Below, piece after piece: positions 1-7,677 of a DNA stretch of 23,189 nt; the stretch's first letter is position 1, and the number at the start of each line of letters is the position of its first letter. The position numbers and the translations under genes were made by a program. Under the pieces are notes generated by a model, which worked only from the letters and a program-made list of their open reading frames with translations, did not search any database and was not told the DNA's origin. This DNA comes from Firmicutes bacterium UBA5286 (GTDB taxonomy: Bacteria > Bacillota > Proteinivoracia > UBA4975), in the NCBI GenBank assembly GCA_002408465.1, contig DHSM01000019.1, positions 1-23,189 of the forward strand, given 5' to 3'.

Positions 1-180
1 ACCAACTTCCGCGCCGTCGGCTCGGAAGAGGCCATGCGCCTGGCGCCCCCAACCATCCTCAGCCTTGAACAGGCCATGGTCTATATTGAAGATGATGAAC
101 TGGTGGAGGTAACCCCTCACTCCATCCGCCTCCGGAAAAAGGTCCTGGACCGGACTGCCCGGCGCCGGGGCGAAAAATGA
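1..180 (+). CDS. typA: TypA/BipA ribosome-associated GTPase, C-terminal fragment
   Basis: Frame 1 is open from the window edge to a TGA at 178-180 and gives 59 residues; the 5' part lies outside the window. The fragment has the typical end of the TypA/BipA translational GTPase: an N-F-R-A segment, E-E-A-M-R-L-x-P-P, then a stretch with D-D-E-L-V-E-V-T-P followed by S-I-R-L-R-K. TypA is a GTPase of the EF-G class that binds ribosomes and helps assembly or translation under stress; this end belongs to its unique C-terminal domain. The GTP-binding domain cannot be seen here. A hairpin terminator follows 13 bp after the stop, so typA is probably the last gene of its transcript. Confidence 0.9.
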   Translation, partial: TNFRAVGSEEAMRLAPPTILSLEQAMVYIEDDELVEVTPHSIRLRKKVLDRTARRRGEK

Positions 181-193
181 AATCCAATCAAAA

Positions 194-230
194 GAATCCG
201 CTTACCGGCCTAATACCGGAAAGCGGATTC
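194..230. terminator. Hairpin terminator between typA and a convergent lipoprotein gene
   Basis: A perfect 10-bp stem, GAATCCGCTT (194-203) with AAGCGGATTC (221-230), encloses a loop that itself holds CCGG repeats. Read on the minus strand, the stem is followed at once by TTTTGATT, a good U-tract; on the plus strand the following ACTTATTT is weaker. It lies between typA and the convergent gene ending at 274, so it probably serves both. Confidence 0.75.
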
Positions 231-273
231 ACTTATTTCGTGAAATAGATGCAGATTACTTCCCTATAATTGT

Positions 274-813
274 CTAAAACCAATCAGCCAGTTCGTTTAA
301 AGATAGGCTCTCTTTTTGACCCTTGGCAACAATGCGTTGAATTTCGGAAAGGAATGTGTCAGCATAGACTTCAATCCCAATTCCTGACTGTCGGAAAGCT
401 CCCGGGCGGCTTCCACATAACGCATAGTAGTCCGCTTCATAAAGCGGCTGCTGCGAGGCCAGAGCCAGAAGATATTCTTCTCCGATGGCTAGTTCATATC
501 CGTCTTTCAATTGAATAATACCAACTACTTCATAGTTAGGCCCTTTGATGGTCCGGCTGACCTTTACTTCCGTCATTACGGAGAAGTCGCCGAAATCATC
601 CTGCTTAACCACCTTGCCAAGAACAATCAAATCAGCCTTATTTAGCATCTCAGGCAACTTTCTATAACTTTTTTCGCTCCCGTCAATTTGAAAACCGGCG
701 CTCTTGCCCTTCCTGGAATCAGCTACTTTAACTAAATCGCTGTCCCCGCTGGAACAAGCTAGCAGGCTTATTGAGAGGACTAACAGTAAGGCAACAAGAA
801 GCGATTTTTTCAA
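274..813 (-). CDS. Small lipoprotein of unknown function
   Basis: A 179-residue protein begins with a lipoprotein signal peptide: a Lys pair, a hydrophobic stretch and the lipobox L-L-A-C with Cys20. The mature part should be anchored on the outer face of the membrane. The start is a TTG at 811-813, chosen because AGAGG lies about seven bases upstream on the minus strand; the nearby ATG at 818-820 is in another frame and overlaps the ribosome site. The mature domain has alternating beta-like segments (A-D-L-I-V-L-G-K-V, then E-V-K-V-S-R-T-I-K-G). I do not recognise the family, although the pattern resembles a small beta-barrel secreted domain. It lies downstream of tatC with a 130-bp gap that contains a possible promoter, so it may be independently expressed. 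Confidence 0.8.
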   Translation of the reverse strand: MKKSLLVALLLVLSISLLACSSGDSDLVKVADSRKGKSAGFQIDGSEKSYRKLPEMLNKADLIVLGKVVKQDDFGDFSVMTEVKVSRTIKGPNYEVVGIIQLKDGYELAIGEEYLLALASQQPLYEADYYALCGSRPGAFRQSGIGIEVYADTFLSEIQRIVAKGQKESLSLNELADWF

Positions 814-829
814 CGTTCATCCTCTTTTC

Positions 830-838
830 TTTATAGCA
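830..838 (-). promoter_or_regulatory. Possible extended -10 promoter for the 274-813 lipoprotein
   Basis: Read on the minus strand the sequence is TGC-TATAAA, an extended -10 element ending about 16 bases before the TTG start. No good -35 box is seen. The perfect 10-bp palindrome CATTGCAATG (841-850) lies just upstream of the -10 and could be a protein site. This is a weak prediction. Confidence 0.3.
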
Positions 839-943
839 ATCATTGCAATGAAAGCATAAATCGCCACAGGGCAACACTTGACTTATAACCCTTATATTCA
901 ACAAAGTCCTCCGCGATTTTATGCGGATGACAACATACAAAAC

Positions 944-1675
944 TTATAAAGCTTCCTCAGCCTCTGCCTGCTTGCGGCGTCTTCTTTCTGTTCCAGCCAC
1001 CAGAAGTATGCCCAGCTCATACAATCCCAGCAGGGGAATTGCCATCAAAATCTGGGAAACTACGTCCGGGGGTGTGGCAATTGCCGCCACAATAAAAATC
1101 AGGATTACAGCATACTTGCGGCTGGAGCGCAGAAACCGGGAAGAAATAATCCCAATAGCGCCCAGCGCCCAAAAAGCCAGAGGCAGCTGGAAAGCAAGGC
1201 CAAAGCCCAGGAGCAAGCCTGTCAAAAAGGACAGGTATTCGCTGACCGTAATATATGGCCACAGCTGGGGGGCGGCAAAGCGGGCGAAAAAATCCATGGC
1301 CATGGGGAATGCCACAAACCAGGCAAAGCCCACTCCGGCCCCGAAAAGAAGCAGCATTAAAAACACCGCTGCCAGAAGCACCCGTTTTTCTTTCGGGGTG
1401 AGAGCAGGAACCAAAAAGGCGGCTGCCTGGTACAAAATTACCGGGAGAGTGACCATAATGCCGGCGGTAAGCGCCACCCGGAAATGGGCCATCATCGCTT
1501 CCGAGGGATGGGTATAGATTAGGTTCATGCCCCTGGTGACGAATCCCAGCATTCTCCCGGACAGCAGAAAACAAAGGCTGCTGGCTACAAGGATAAAGGC
1601 GAATACCACCAGCAGCCGCCGGCGCAGTTCCGCAAAATGGTCCAGTATAGACATAGGTTGTTCGGCCTTGCCCAC
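944..1675 (-). CDS. tatC: Twin-arginine translocase subunit TatC
   Basis: TatC is the multi-spanning membrane receptor of the Tat pathway, which exports folded proteins carrying a twin-arginine signal. The product of about 243 residues has the family N-terminus (I-L-D-H-F-A-E-L-R-R-R-L), six predicted membrane segments, and the conserved T-P-P-D-V-x-S-Q motif before the last helices. I place the start at the GTG at 1673-1675, because AAGGAGGG lies seven bases upstream. An ATG 18 bases further upstream (1693) would place that ribosome site inside the coding region. The gene follows tatA by 45 bp in the same direction, so the two form a tatA-tatC operon. No tatB is present, as is usual in Firmicutes. 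Confidence 0.95.
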   Translation of the reverse strand: MGKAEQPMSILDHFAELRRRLLVVFAFILVASSLCFLLSGRMLGFVTRGMNLIYTHPSEAMMAHFRVALTAGIMVTLPVILYQAAAFLVPALTPKEKRVLLAAVFLMLLLFGAGVGFAWFVAFPMAMDFFARFAAPQLWPYITVSEYLSFLTGLLLGFGLAFQLPLAFWALGAIGIISSRFLRSSRKYAVILIFIVAAIATPPDVVSQILMAIPLLGLYELGILLVAGTERRRRKQAEAEEAL

Positions 1676-1720
1676 GACGCTCCCTCCTTGCATAGGGTTA
1701 AGCCGCCGGGATCAAAGAAA

Positions 1721-1924
1721 TTAGCTCTTGGTTTCACCCCTGGATTCATCTTGTGCATCAGCATTGTCATCAACGTCTCGGGAGGCTTTCCGCAGTTCCC
1801 GAATCCCCTTGCCAATCGCATTGCCAATCTGAGGCAGCTTTGTAGGCCCGAAAATCAGCAGGACCAAGGCCAGTATCAGTAACAACTCCGTGGTGCCAAG
1901 GTTTGGGAAGATAGCTGCAAACAC
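1721..1924 (-). CDS. tatA: Twin-arginine translocase pore subunit TatA
   Basis: TatA oligomerises to form the export pore recruited by TatC. The product of about 67 residues has one N-terminal membrane helix (L-L-L-I-L-A-L-V-L-L-I), the family hinge F-G-P-T-K-L-P, an amphipathic helix (I-G-N-A-I-G-K-G-I-R-E-L-R) and a charged C-terminal tail rich in Asp and Glu. Two GTG codons are possible. I chose the one at 1922-1924 because GAGG (minus strand, 1933-1936) lies eight bases upstream; the GTG at 1931-1933 overlaps that ribosome site. The resulting start M-F-A-A-I-F-P-N-L-G-T-T-E-L fits the family. A strong promoter lies upstream and tatC follows. Confidence 0.93.
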   Translation of the reverse strand: MFAAIFPNLGTTELLLILALVLLIFGPTKLPQIGNAIGKGIRELRKASRDVDDNADAQDESRGETKS

Positions 1925-1970
1925 TTGAATCACCTCACTATTTGTAAATTCTTATATTTACGTTTACTTA

Positions 1971-1999
1971 ATTATATCTTTATATCCAAACTCTGGCAA
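1971..1999 (-). promoter_or_regulatory. Sigma-A-type promoter of tatA-tatC
   Basis: On the minus strand there is TTGCCA (1994-1999), a 17-bp spacer and a perfect TATAAT (1971-1976). It lies about 45 bp upstream of the tatA start and is a near-consensus housekeeping promoter. Confidence 0.8.
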
Positions 2000-2117
2000 T
2001 ATTAACCTGCATATTTGTAATCTACTCCAATCCCCACTGTACGAGCAAATGCCTTCCTGTCTCCCGAAGCCTTTAATCCGGCTCTCTGTGCTATACTGAA
2101 GAAAAGGAGGAATGCCC

Positions 2118-3731
2118 GTGGGACCCGCAGATCCTATGTATTATCCTTATCCATCCCGGCGCACAGTTACATACGCCCACCAAGGCATGGTGGCCACTTC
2201 CCAGCCCCTGGCGGCCCAAGCCGGCCTGGAGATTCTCAAAAAAGGCGGCAACGCTGTTGATGCGGCAATAGCCACTGCCGCTTGTCTGACAGTGGTGGAG
2301 CCTACCTCAAATGGAATTGGTAGCGATGCCTTTGCCCTAATCTGGGTCAAGGGCAAACTCCGGGGACTGAATGCCAGCGGCCCCGCACCCGGGTCTATTT
2401 CCGCTGAAAAGCTGAAAAAGGCAGGCTTTGATGAGATGCCCAAGTACGGTTTTATTCCCGTCACTGTCCCCGGCGCCCCCGGGGCCTGGGGGGAACTTAG
2501 CCGCAGGTTCGGGGCGCTGCCCTTGACCCAGGCCCTGGCCCCGGCCATTGATTACGCCCGCAAGGGCTATCCCCTTTCGCCTACCCTGGCATATTACTGG
2601 CAGAGGGCTTTCACCATCTACCGTCAAAACCTCCGGGGTGAAGAATTTAAATCCTGGTTTGAGACCTTTGCCCCTCAGGGCAGGGCCCCCCAGGCGGGAG
2701 AAATGTGGCGCTCGGAGGACCATGCCAAGACCTTGGAGGAAATCGCCGAGACTAACGCCAAGTCCTTTTACCGGGGCAGACTGGCAGCTGAAATTGACTG
2801 CTTTTCTCGGCAGCACGGGGGTTATATCCGGGGAGAAGACCTGGCGGACTTTCAGCCGGAATGGGTGGAACCCATCAGCGTAAATTACCGGGGCTATGAT
2901 GTCTGGGAAATCCCCCCCAATGGCCAGGGCCTAGTTGCCCTTATGGCCCTTAACATCCTCCGGGGCTTTGCCTTCAGCTGCCGGGATGATGAACTGACAT
3001 TCCACCGGCAAATTGAAGCCATCAAACTGGCCTTTGCCGACGGGCAAAAATATATAACCGATCCCAAACAGATGTCGTTTGCGCCCGGGGAGCTTTTGTC
3101 TGATCATTACGCTGCCCAGCGCCGCCAGCTGATAGGAAGTGAAGCAGCCCAGCCCCAGGCGGGGACCCCGCCCCAGGGGGGCACCGTCTACCTGGCGACG
3201 GCTGACGGAGAAGGCAACATGGTTTCCTATATCCAAAGCAATTATATGGGCTTCGGTTCCGGCCTGGTGGTGCCCGGCACCGGCATCGCCCTGCAAAACC
3301 GCGGCCACAACTTCTCCCTGGACCCCGGGCATGAAAATGCGCTGGTCCCGGGCAAGCGCACCTACCACACAATTATCCCCGGCTTTATCACCCGAGAGAG
3401 GCAGCCGGTAGGGCCTTTCGGAGTCATGGGCGGGTTTATGCAGCCCCAGGGCCACCTGCAGGTGGTCATGAACACCATTGACTTTGGCCTCAATCCCCAG
3501 GCTGCCCTGGATGCCCCCCGCTGGCAGTGGCTTCAGGACAAGACTGTGCTTGTGGAGCACAGCTTCCCCCAGGCAATTGCCGCCCAGCTCTCCCGCCGGG
3601 GCCATGACATCAGGGTGGCTCTGGACAGCGGCAGCTTCGGCCGCGGCCAAATCATCTGGCGGGACCCGCTCACAGGCGTCCTGGCTGGGGGCACCGAGGG
3701 ACGAGCCGACGGCCATATTGCCTGCTGGTAA
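2118..3731 (+). CDS. Gamma-glutamyltransferase family protein (YwrD-like, cytosolic)
   Basis: This is an N-terminal nucleophile hydrolase of the gamma-glutamyltranspeptidase family, which cleaves gamma-glutamyl bonds in glutathione-like compounds and matures by self-cleavage. Seen in the roughly 537-residue product are the N-terminal K-K-G-G-N-A-V-D-A-A-I-A-T motif, E-P-T-S-N-G-I-G-S-D, and the G-G-T-V site, where the Thr (about residue 356, codon at 3183) should be the catalytic nucleophile. The family C-terminal G-G-F-M-Q-P-Q-G-H and A-L-D-A-P-R-W motifs are also present. There is no signal peptide, as in Bacillus YwrD rather than exported Ggt. The start is set at the GTG at 2118, seven bases after AGGAGG (2105-2110); the ATG at 2112 is only one base from it. 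A TATACT at 2092-2097 could be a -10 but lacks a -35. The substrate is unknown. Confidence 0.9.
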   Translation: MGPADPMYYPYPSRRTVTYAHQGMVATSQPLAAQAGLEILKKGGNAVDAAIATAACLTVVEPTSNGIGSDAFALIWVKGKLRGLNASGPAPGSISAEKLKKAGFDEMPKYGFIPVTVPGAPGAWGELSRRFGALPLTQALAPAIDYARKGYPLSPTLAYYWQRAFTIYRQNLRGEEFKSWFETFAPQGRAPQAGEMWRSEDHAKTLEEIAETNAKSFYRGRLAAEIDCFSRQHGGYIRGEDLADFQPEWVEPISVNYRGYDVWEIPPNGQGLVALMALNILRGFAFSCRDDELTFHRQIEAIKLAFADGQKYITDPKQMSFAPGELLSDHYAAQRRQLIGSEAAQPQAGTPPQGGTVYLATADGEGNMVSYIQSNYMGFGSGLVVPGTGIALQNRGHNFSLDPGHENALVPGKRTYHTIIPGFITRERQPVGPFGVMGGFMQPQGHLQVVMNTIDFGLNPQAALDAPRWQWLQDKTVLVEHSFPQAIAAQLSRRGHDIRVALDSGSFGRGQIIWRDPLTGVLAGGTEGRADGHIACW

Positions 3732-4114
3732 AAAATAAGCAGCCGCTAAGAGCGTTGACATCAGAAAAGTCTCTGTCAGGCTGCGCTGCCCTCCTGTTCT
3801 TGCGCAAACCAATAATGGAGCGCGCGAAGCAATAACGGGCGCATAGATTATAGATCAATAAAACGCCGTATGGGGTTGCCTTCTCGGCATATGCCACCAT
3901 CGGCACAAAGGCGGCTGTTCATCACGAGCAGCCGCCTTTGTTGTGCGCCACGCATGGCGTATCACGTTATCCATCATGTGATACTTGAAATGAAAGATGT
4001 TGAAGAATCAATACTTCAATTTCTGCACCGCTTGGCACGACGGTATCACACGTACAACAATGGCGGGCAGCAGGTGGTTTGCCGTGGCAGTTTGGAGTTA
4101 GGGCTGTTCGCTTT
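3732..4114. other. Stretch of 383 bp with no convincing gene
   Basis: I see no recognisable protein here. A frame open on the plus strand from 3870 to 4178 lacks a ribosome site, matches no family I know, and runs into the 3' end of the opposite gene. The stretch contains a 13-bp hairpin (3905-3941), the palindrome GGCATATGCC near 3885-3894, and GTATCAC/GTGATAC (3959-3965 and 3978-3984), with a third GTATCAC at 4043-4049. It may be untranslated 3' sequence of the two convergent genes or the remnant of a lost gene. Confidence 0.5.
3905..3941. terminator. Strong hairpin between convergent genes
   Basis: A perfect 13-bp stem is formed by ACAAAGGCGGCTG (3905-3917) and CAGCCGCCTTTGT (3929-3941) with an 11-base loop. 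Only TTTGT-type short T stretches flank it on either strand. It lies 173 bp after the gamma-glutamyltransferase stop and 173 bp after the stop of the convergent gene at 4115. It probably ends both transcripts, although the lack of a long T-run leaves room for another role. Confidence 0.6.
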
Positions 4115-4657
4115 TCATATCTCATCGTCTAGATGTATTGCAAACTTACACACCTCATCGCCGCAGACAACAGCTTGAAGGAGCTCAACCTTGACTGGCC
4201 TTTGGAACGCCGCTTCGAAATATTTAACGATATAACCCTTTGCACAATGACAGTAGGTTGAAGATACCGGAGTTTTAGTGGCCCTTACCCATCCGCAATC
4301 GCATCCATGGGTTTTTATGCAGTAAAGTGTATTTCCTTCCCTTATCAGTTGGTTACACCTGTTCCCAAGATTGATAATGAATTCATCAATATCTCTGGAG
4401 CTTTCATAGATCTTTCTGGCTTCCTTTTTTCTTGCCTCAAAATCACACGAGCATCTTTCCATTACTTCAACCCGGGTTTTCTCATCTATCAAAGTGTCTA
4501 TGCGATCCATGGCGGCCTTGACCCATTTCGCTTTTGTCCCAGGACTAGAACCTGATGTCAGTGATTCACTGCCGGCCATAATCTTTTCTCGGACTTCATC
4601 GCTTACTGCAAGTTCAAGACTCCTATCGAGCTTTTCTATCCAGCTCAGTTTTTTCAT
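4115..4657 (-). CDS. Cys-rich DUF6144/V4R-like protein
   Basis: A cytosolic protein of 180 residues. The start is set at the ATG at 4655-4657 because GAGGAGGGG lies about eight bases upstream; the frame is open further upstream but without a ribosome site. The C-terminal half carries many cysteines in a fixed order (C-x-C, Y-C-I, H-G-C-D-C-G-W, Y-C-H-C-A-K-G-Y, C-G-D-E-V-C-K-F). The segment R-P-V-K-V-E-L-L-Q followed by G-D-E-V-C-K-F resembles the end of 4-vinyl-reductase (V4R) small-molecule-binding domains. I recall the same layout from clostridial proteins filed as DUF6144, but no function is known. The cysteines could bind metal or serve redox sensing; that is inference. A 177-bp gap from the upstream gene suggests its own promoter. 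Confidence 0.7.
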   Translation of the reverse strand: MKKLSWIEKLDRSLELAVSDEVREKIMAGSESLTSGSSPGTKAKWVKAAMDRIDTLIDEKTRVEVMERCSCDFEARKKEARKIYESSRDIDEFIINLGNRCNQLIREGNTLYCIKTHGCDCGWVRATKTPVSSTYCHCAKGYIVKYFEAAFQRPVKVELLQAVVCGDEVCKFAIHLDDEI

Positions 4658-4783
4658 TATTACTCCCCTCCTCGTCTGATACAGGCAAATTGAAAAAAGA
4701 GTGGGCACGGTGAAGCACTCTAGATATTCGTTATGCAATAGCCAATTTCCTGCAAAGTAAAAAATTTGGGGGGGAGCTTAGGC

Positions 4784-4802
4784 ATCATTTTTTGAAAATG
4801 AT
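4784..4802. repeat. Perfect 8-bp AT-rich hairpin
   Basis: ATCATTTT (4784-4791) and AAAATGAT (4795-4802) pair perfectly around a three-base loop. The hairpin lies 32 bp downstream of the carboxypeptidase stop on the minus strand. There is no T-run behind it, so a terminator role is possible but weak. Confidence 0.35.
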
Positions 4803-4834
4803 CCAAGGGGCATTGAGGATTTCTGCATCGGGCG

Positions 4835-6118
4835 TTAAAAGCGCCGCAGGCAATGAGTAGAGTTCTGGCGCCGAAATAAATATATGCACGCTGCCAGCAC
4901 CAGTAAAGCAAGGCCAAGGCCAGGCAGCAACAAATAATAAGCTCCTGCCCATGCAGCCGCCACCATATCCACTTCCCCCAGGATTTCACCTTCCAGGCTG
5001 ATAACAGCTCTGCCAACAACCTGGCCCTTGCGGATCGGGGCTTTCAGGGCCAGACCCTCCTGCTTGGAATCAACAATTCCCCGATTCCAAATAAATTCCA
5101 GGTCCAGATTCCGGATCTGTTCAAGACTGAGCAAGGCTGACCAACTCTCTGCAGCCAGAATCTTCACCACATGGGTCCGGCCTCGAAAGCCGCTGACGGG
5201 GACGGTAAAAATCTGCCTGCCCTTTACAAACATGGTGTATTGTTTCCAGCCATTAAAACCATATTCCAGCAGCCAGCGGATATCCAGCCAGCGCCGTGCC
5301 TGAGTTGACTTGAGAATAACGCCTATGAGCTCTCTGCCGCCGCCCTTGGCGGTAGCCACCAGACAGAAGCCGGCGTTGCCGGTATAGCCGGTCTTAAACC
5401 CTGTAGCCCAGGGATAATAGGCATTGGGATAATCCTGCTGCAGCAGGCGGTTTGTATTGCCCCAGCGGATTCCCTGCCAGTGGTATTCGGCTGTGGCCGC
5501 CACCTGGCGGAGAAAGTCATTTTGGCTGGCGGCCTGGGCAATGATGGCCAGATCTCTGGCAGTGGAGACATGGCCGGGAGTATCATAGCCATCAGGGACG
5601 ACGAAATTGGAATTTGCCGCCCCCAGTTCTTTTGCCCGCCTGTTCATCAGGGCGACAAAGGCCGCCACCGCCCGGTCTATGTCCATATGTTCAAAGCCGC
5701 TAATCCTGCGGCCCACAAAGGCTGCCGCAGTATAGGCGGCATCGTTGCCGGAGGGGAGAATGAGAGCATAGACCAGTTCGGCCACCGTCAGGCGGTCCCC
5801 GACCTTAAGCTTTGCCACGCTGCTGTCGGGGCCGATTCTGTATATTTCTTTCCCCACCTCCACCACTTCCCGTAAATCCGCTGCCTCCAGCAGCAACAGG
5901 GCCGTCAATATCTTGGTTGTGCTGGCAGGGCACAGGGCCTTGTCGGCATTCTTTTCATAGAGAACCTTGCCAGTGCCCACGTCCAGCAAAAAGGCAGCTT
6001 CTGCCGCCAGCTCCCCTGTCTGAGGAGAAGGCGGCAAGTCCGCTTCGGCCCTGGCGGCTCCCGCCAATAGCAGTGCCGCCACAAGCAATATATAAATACA
6101 GATACGTGCTTTTCCCAT
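4835..6118 (-). CDS. D-alanyl-D-alanine carboxypeptidase (class C low-molecular-weight PBP)
   Basis: A serine carboxypeptidase of the peptidase S11 family (DacA/DacF type), which trims the terminal D-Ala from peptidoglycan pentapeptides outside the membrane. The 427-residue product has a signal peptide (A-R-A-E-A around residue 25) and all three catalytic motifs: S-T-T-K (Ser66 and Lys69), S-G-N (123-125) and K-T-G (242-244). After the catalytic domain comes a beta-rich PBP5-C-like region, then a hydrophobic helix near residues 393-417 ending in a basic tail, which anchors it to the membrane. AGGGGAG upstream of the ATG supports the start. A strong terminator separates it from the upstream phosphatase gene, so it has its own transcript. 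The symbol (dacA, dacB or dacF) cannot be decided from the sequence alone. Confidence 0.93.
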   Translation of the reverse strand: MGKARICIYILLVAALLLAGAARAEADLPPSPQTGELAAEAAFLLDVGTGKVLYEKNADKALCPASTTKILTALLLLEAADLREVVEVGKEIYRIGPDSSVAKLKVGDRLTVAELVYALILPSGNDAAYTAAAFVGRRISGFEHMDIDRAVAAFVALMNRRAKELGAANSNFVVPDGYDTPGHVSTARDLAIIAQAASQNDFLRQVAATAEYHWQGIRWGNTNRLLQQDYPNAYYPWATGFKTGYTGNAGFCLVATAKGGGRELIGVILKSTQARRWLDIRWLLEYGFNGWKQYTMFVKGRQIFTVPVSGFRGRTHVVKILAAESWSALLSLEQIRNLDLEFIWNRGIVDSKQEGLALKAPIRKGQVVGRAVISLEGEILGEVDMVAAAWAGAYYLLLPGLGLALLVLAACIYLFRRQNSTHCLRRF

Positions 6119-6191
6119 TCCCCGCTCCCCTAACTGACTGCCAGAGCCATTTCTTTACTAAATACTATTGACAATCAGAGGAAAAATGCCT

Positions 6192-6216
6192 AAAAAAAAC
6201 CCGGGGCTCCCGGGTT
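6192..6216 (-). terminator. Intrinsic terminator of the lipoprotein-phosphatase unit
   Basis: On the minus strand AACCCGGG and CCCGGGTT pair around a three-base AGC loop, followed by a run of eight T (plus-strand A-run, 6192-6199). It begins at the stop codon of the phosphatase gene. This is a textbook intrinsic terminator. Confidence 0.93.
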
Positions 6217-7649
6217 TAGTTAATGATATAGGGAACGAACATGTCTTCCAGCTGGAAATTGCCATGATCCCCTTCCGGATCGGCAAAATGCATGCCATGG
6301 TCAGCCACAACAATGACCTTGCCCGTCCACTCCTTAAGCAGCAATCCAGTATACACATCCACCATGGCCAGGACCTCCATGGTCTCCTCCGCCAAGGGGC
6401 CGTAATTATGACCGGCATCATCAACCCCATGGAAATGAATCAGGAGATAATCGGGCTGTTTCTCGATCTGGGCCATGGCATTGCCGAAGACATCATCATC
6501 GGTGTTGCCGTCATTATACAAATCGGCGCTATAGACTGTATCGGTGTTCAGCTTGAGAATGCTGGCGCTGCCTTCCACCAAAATGTGAGTTTTATGTTCC
6601 GCTTCCAGCAGGTCAAAAATTGTCTGCACCTTGGGCTCTCTTGTAGAGCGGTCGACAATGCCGTTGACGCTTGGCGGCTGGCCGGTGACTATGGCAGCCA
6701 AACCTGCATTGGTAACCGGCTTGTATACTGTATTTACCTTGACGGCGGCGTCTAAGGCTGCCAAATTGGGGATGAGGCCTCTGTCCCGGGCCTCCTCGAA
6801 CTGCTGGTAGCCAAGGCCATCAATGAGAATGACCATTACCCGCTCACCTTTATTAAGATAGTAGAGACTATCTGTATAGGCATCCATTACCGAAAGGGGG
6901 GGCGGATTGATGATTGCCCCGGCAATATTCCGGACCACAGTCTTGCTTTCGGGATGCAGATAGTTGATCTCATTGTTGCTGAGCTCAAGATAGCCGGCGC
7001 CGTTGAAACGCTCATATTCTCCACCCTTGCCCATGACTAACACGGAATTTATCTCTTCCGCAGCAACTGCGGTCAAAGGCAGCACCTGCTTCTGCTTAAA
7101 CAGGGAAATAGCATATCCCTCCTCAAGCTCAGTTTCGCCTTCCAGATAGGGGTAACAGGTTAGCTGCTGCCGAAACATATTGCCCGGGGTAAGATGCAAG
7201 AGGTTTTCTGTCTGGGAAATGATGCTGACCCCCGCAGCCAGGCTGTCTGTTTCGTCTGCGATGACAATCCTGCTTATGTCCTTGATGCCTGCATTGACCG
7301 GATGCTTTGTGGCCACGGTGTTCCAGGCCCCGTCCTTTTTGACGATATAGCAGCCCCCCAGTTCATCACCCTTGAGCTGAGCAAATAGACCGTCACTGCC
7401 CATGAGGAGAATGCTGTATTTGCCGCTAAGGGGCTGGCTGGCCTCAATGAGTTTTACCAAGGGAATGCCACGGCCGCCCCCGGGGATTTTGACATAAGTG
7501 CTTCTGGGCAGTTCCGCCAGCGCAATATTATTCAGCACATCGCCGGTGACAATGCAAGCCCGGACAGCCTCTTGGCCCGACCAGAGATATACTATGGCGG
7601 CAATGGCAAGTGCGAGTGCCAAAACTAAAAATAACGTAAATTTTTTCAT
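6216..7649 (-). CDS. Membrane-anchored alkaline-phosphatase-superfamily phosphodiesterase/phosphatase
   Basis: A protein of 477 residues with an N-terminal membrane helix (about residues 4-23), so the rest should face outside. The C-terminal half (about 270-477) is a type I phosphodiesterase/nucleotide pyrophosphatase domain with every expected metal site: D277 in L-I-D-G, nucleophile T313 in P-V-T-N-A-G, D410 and H414 in H-G-V-D-D-A-G-H, D450-H451 in A-D-H-G, and H462 in G-D-H-G-N. It should use two zinc-type ions to split phosphate esters; the substrate is unknown. The N-terminal part (about 30-250) resembles the oxidoreductase-type fold of the neighbouring lipoprotein, with a shared I-L-L-x-x-x-D-G-L segment. 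The start at ATG 7649 follows GGGAGGGG; an ATG further upstream lies within the preceding gene. It follows that gene by 28 bp and forms an operon with it. Confidence 0.88.
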   Translation of the reverse strand: MKKFTLFLVLALALAIAAIVYLWSGQEAVRACIVTGDVLNNIALAELPRSTYVKIPGGGRGIPLVKLIEASQPLSGKYSILLMGSDGLFAQLKGDELGGCYIVKKDGAWNTVATKHPVNAGIKDISRIVIADETDSLAAGVSIISQTENLLHLTPGNMFRQQLTCYPYLEGETELEEGYAISLFKQKQVLPLTAVAAEEINSVLVMGKGGEYERFNGAGYLELSNNEINYLHPESKTVVRNIAGAIINPPPLSVMDAYTDSLYYLNKGERVMVILIDGLGYQQFEEARDRGLIPNLAALDAAVKVNTVYKPVTNAGLAAIVTGQPPSVNGIVDRSTREPKVQTIFDLLEAEHKTHILVEGSASILKLNTDTVYSADLYNDGNTDDDVFGNAMAQIEKQPDYLLIHFHGVDDAGHNYGPLAEETMEVLAMVDVYTGLLLKEWTGKVIVVADHGMHFADPEGDHGNFQLEDMFVPYIIN

Positions 7650-7677
7650 CTTTTCCCCTCCCAATCCTTGCAATCCG

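Noticed and set aside
2931..3812. A long minus-strand frame (293 codons) opposite the gamma-glutamyltransferase
   Set aside because: It is a shadow of a GC-rich coding gene: the plus-strand frame has clear family motifs and a ribosome site, the minus frame has neither.
3870..4178. A 102-codon plus-strand open frame
   Set aside because: No ribosome site, no recognisable family, Arg/His/Ser-rich composition, and it overlaps the 3' end of a better-supported gene on the other strand.
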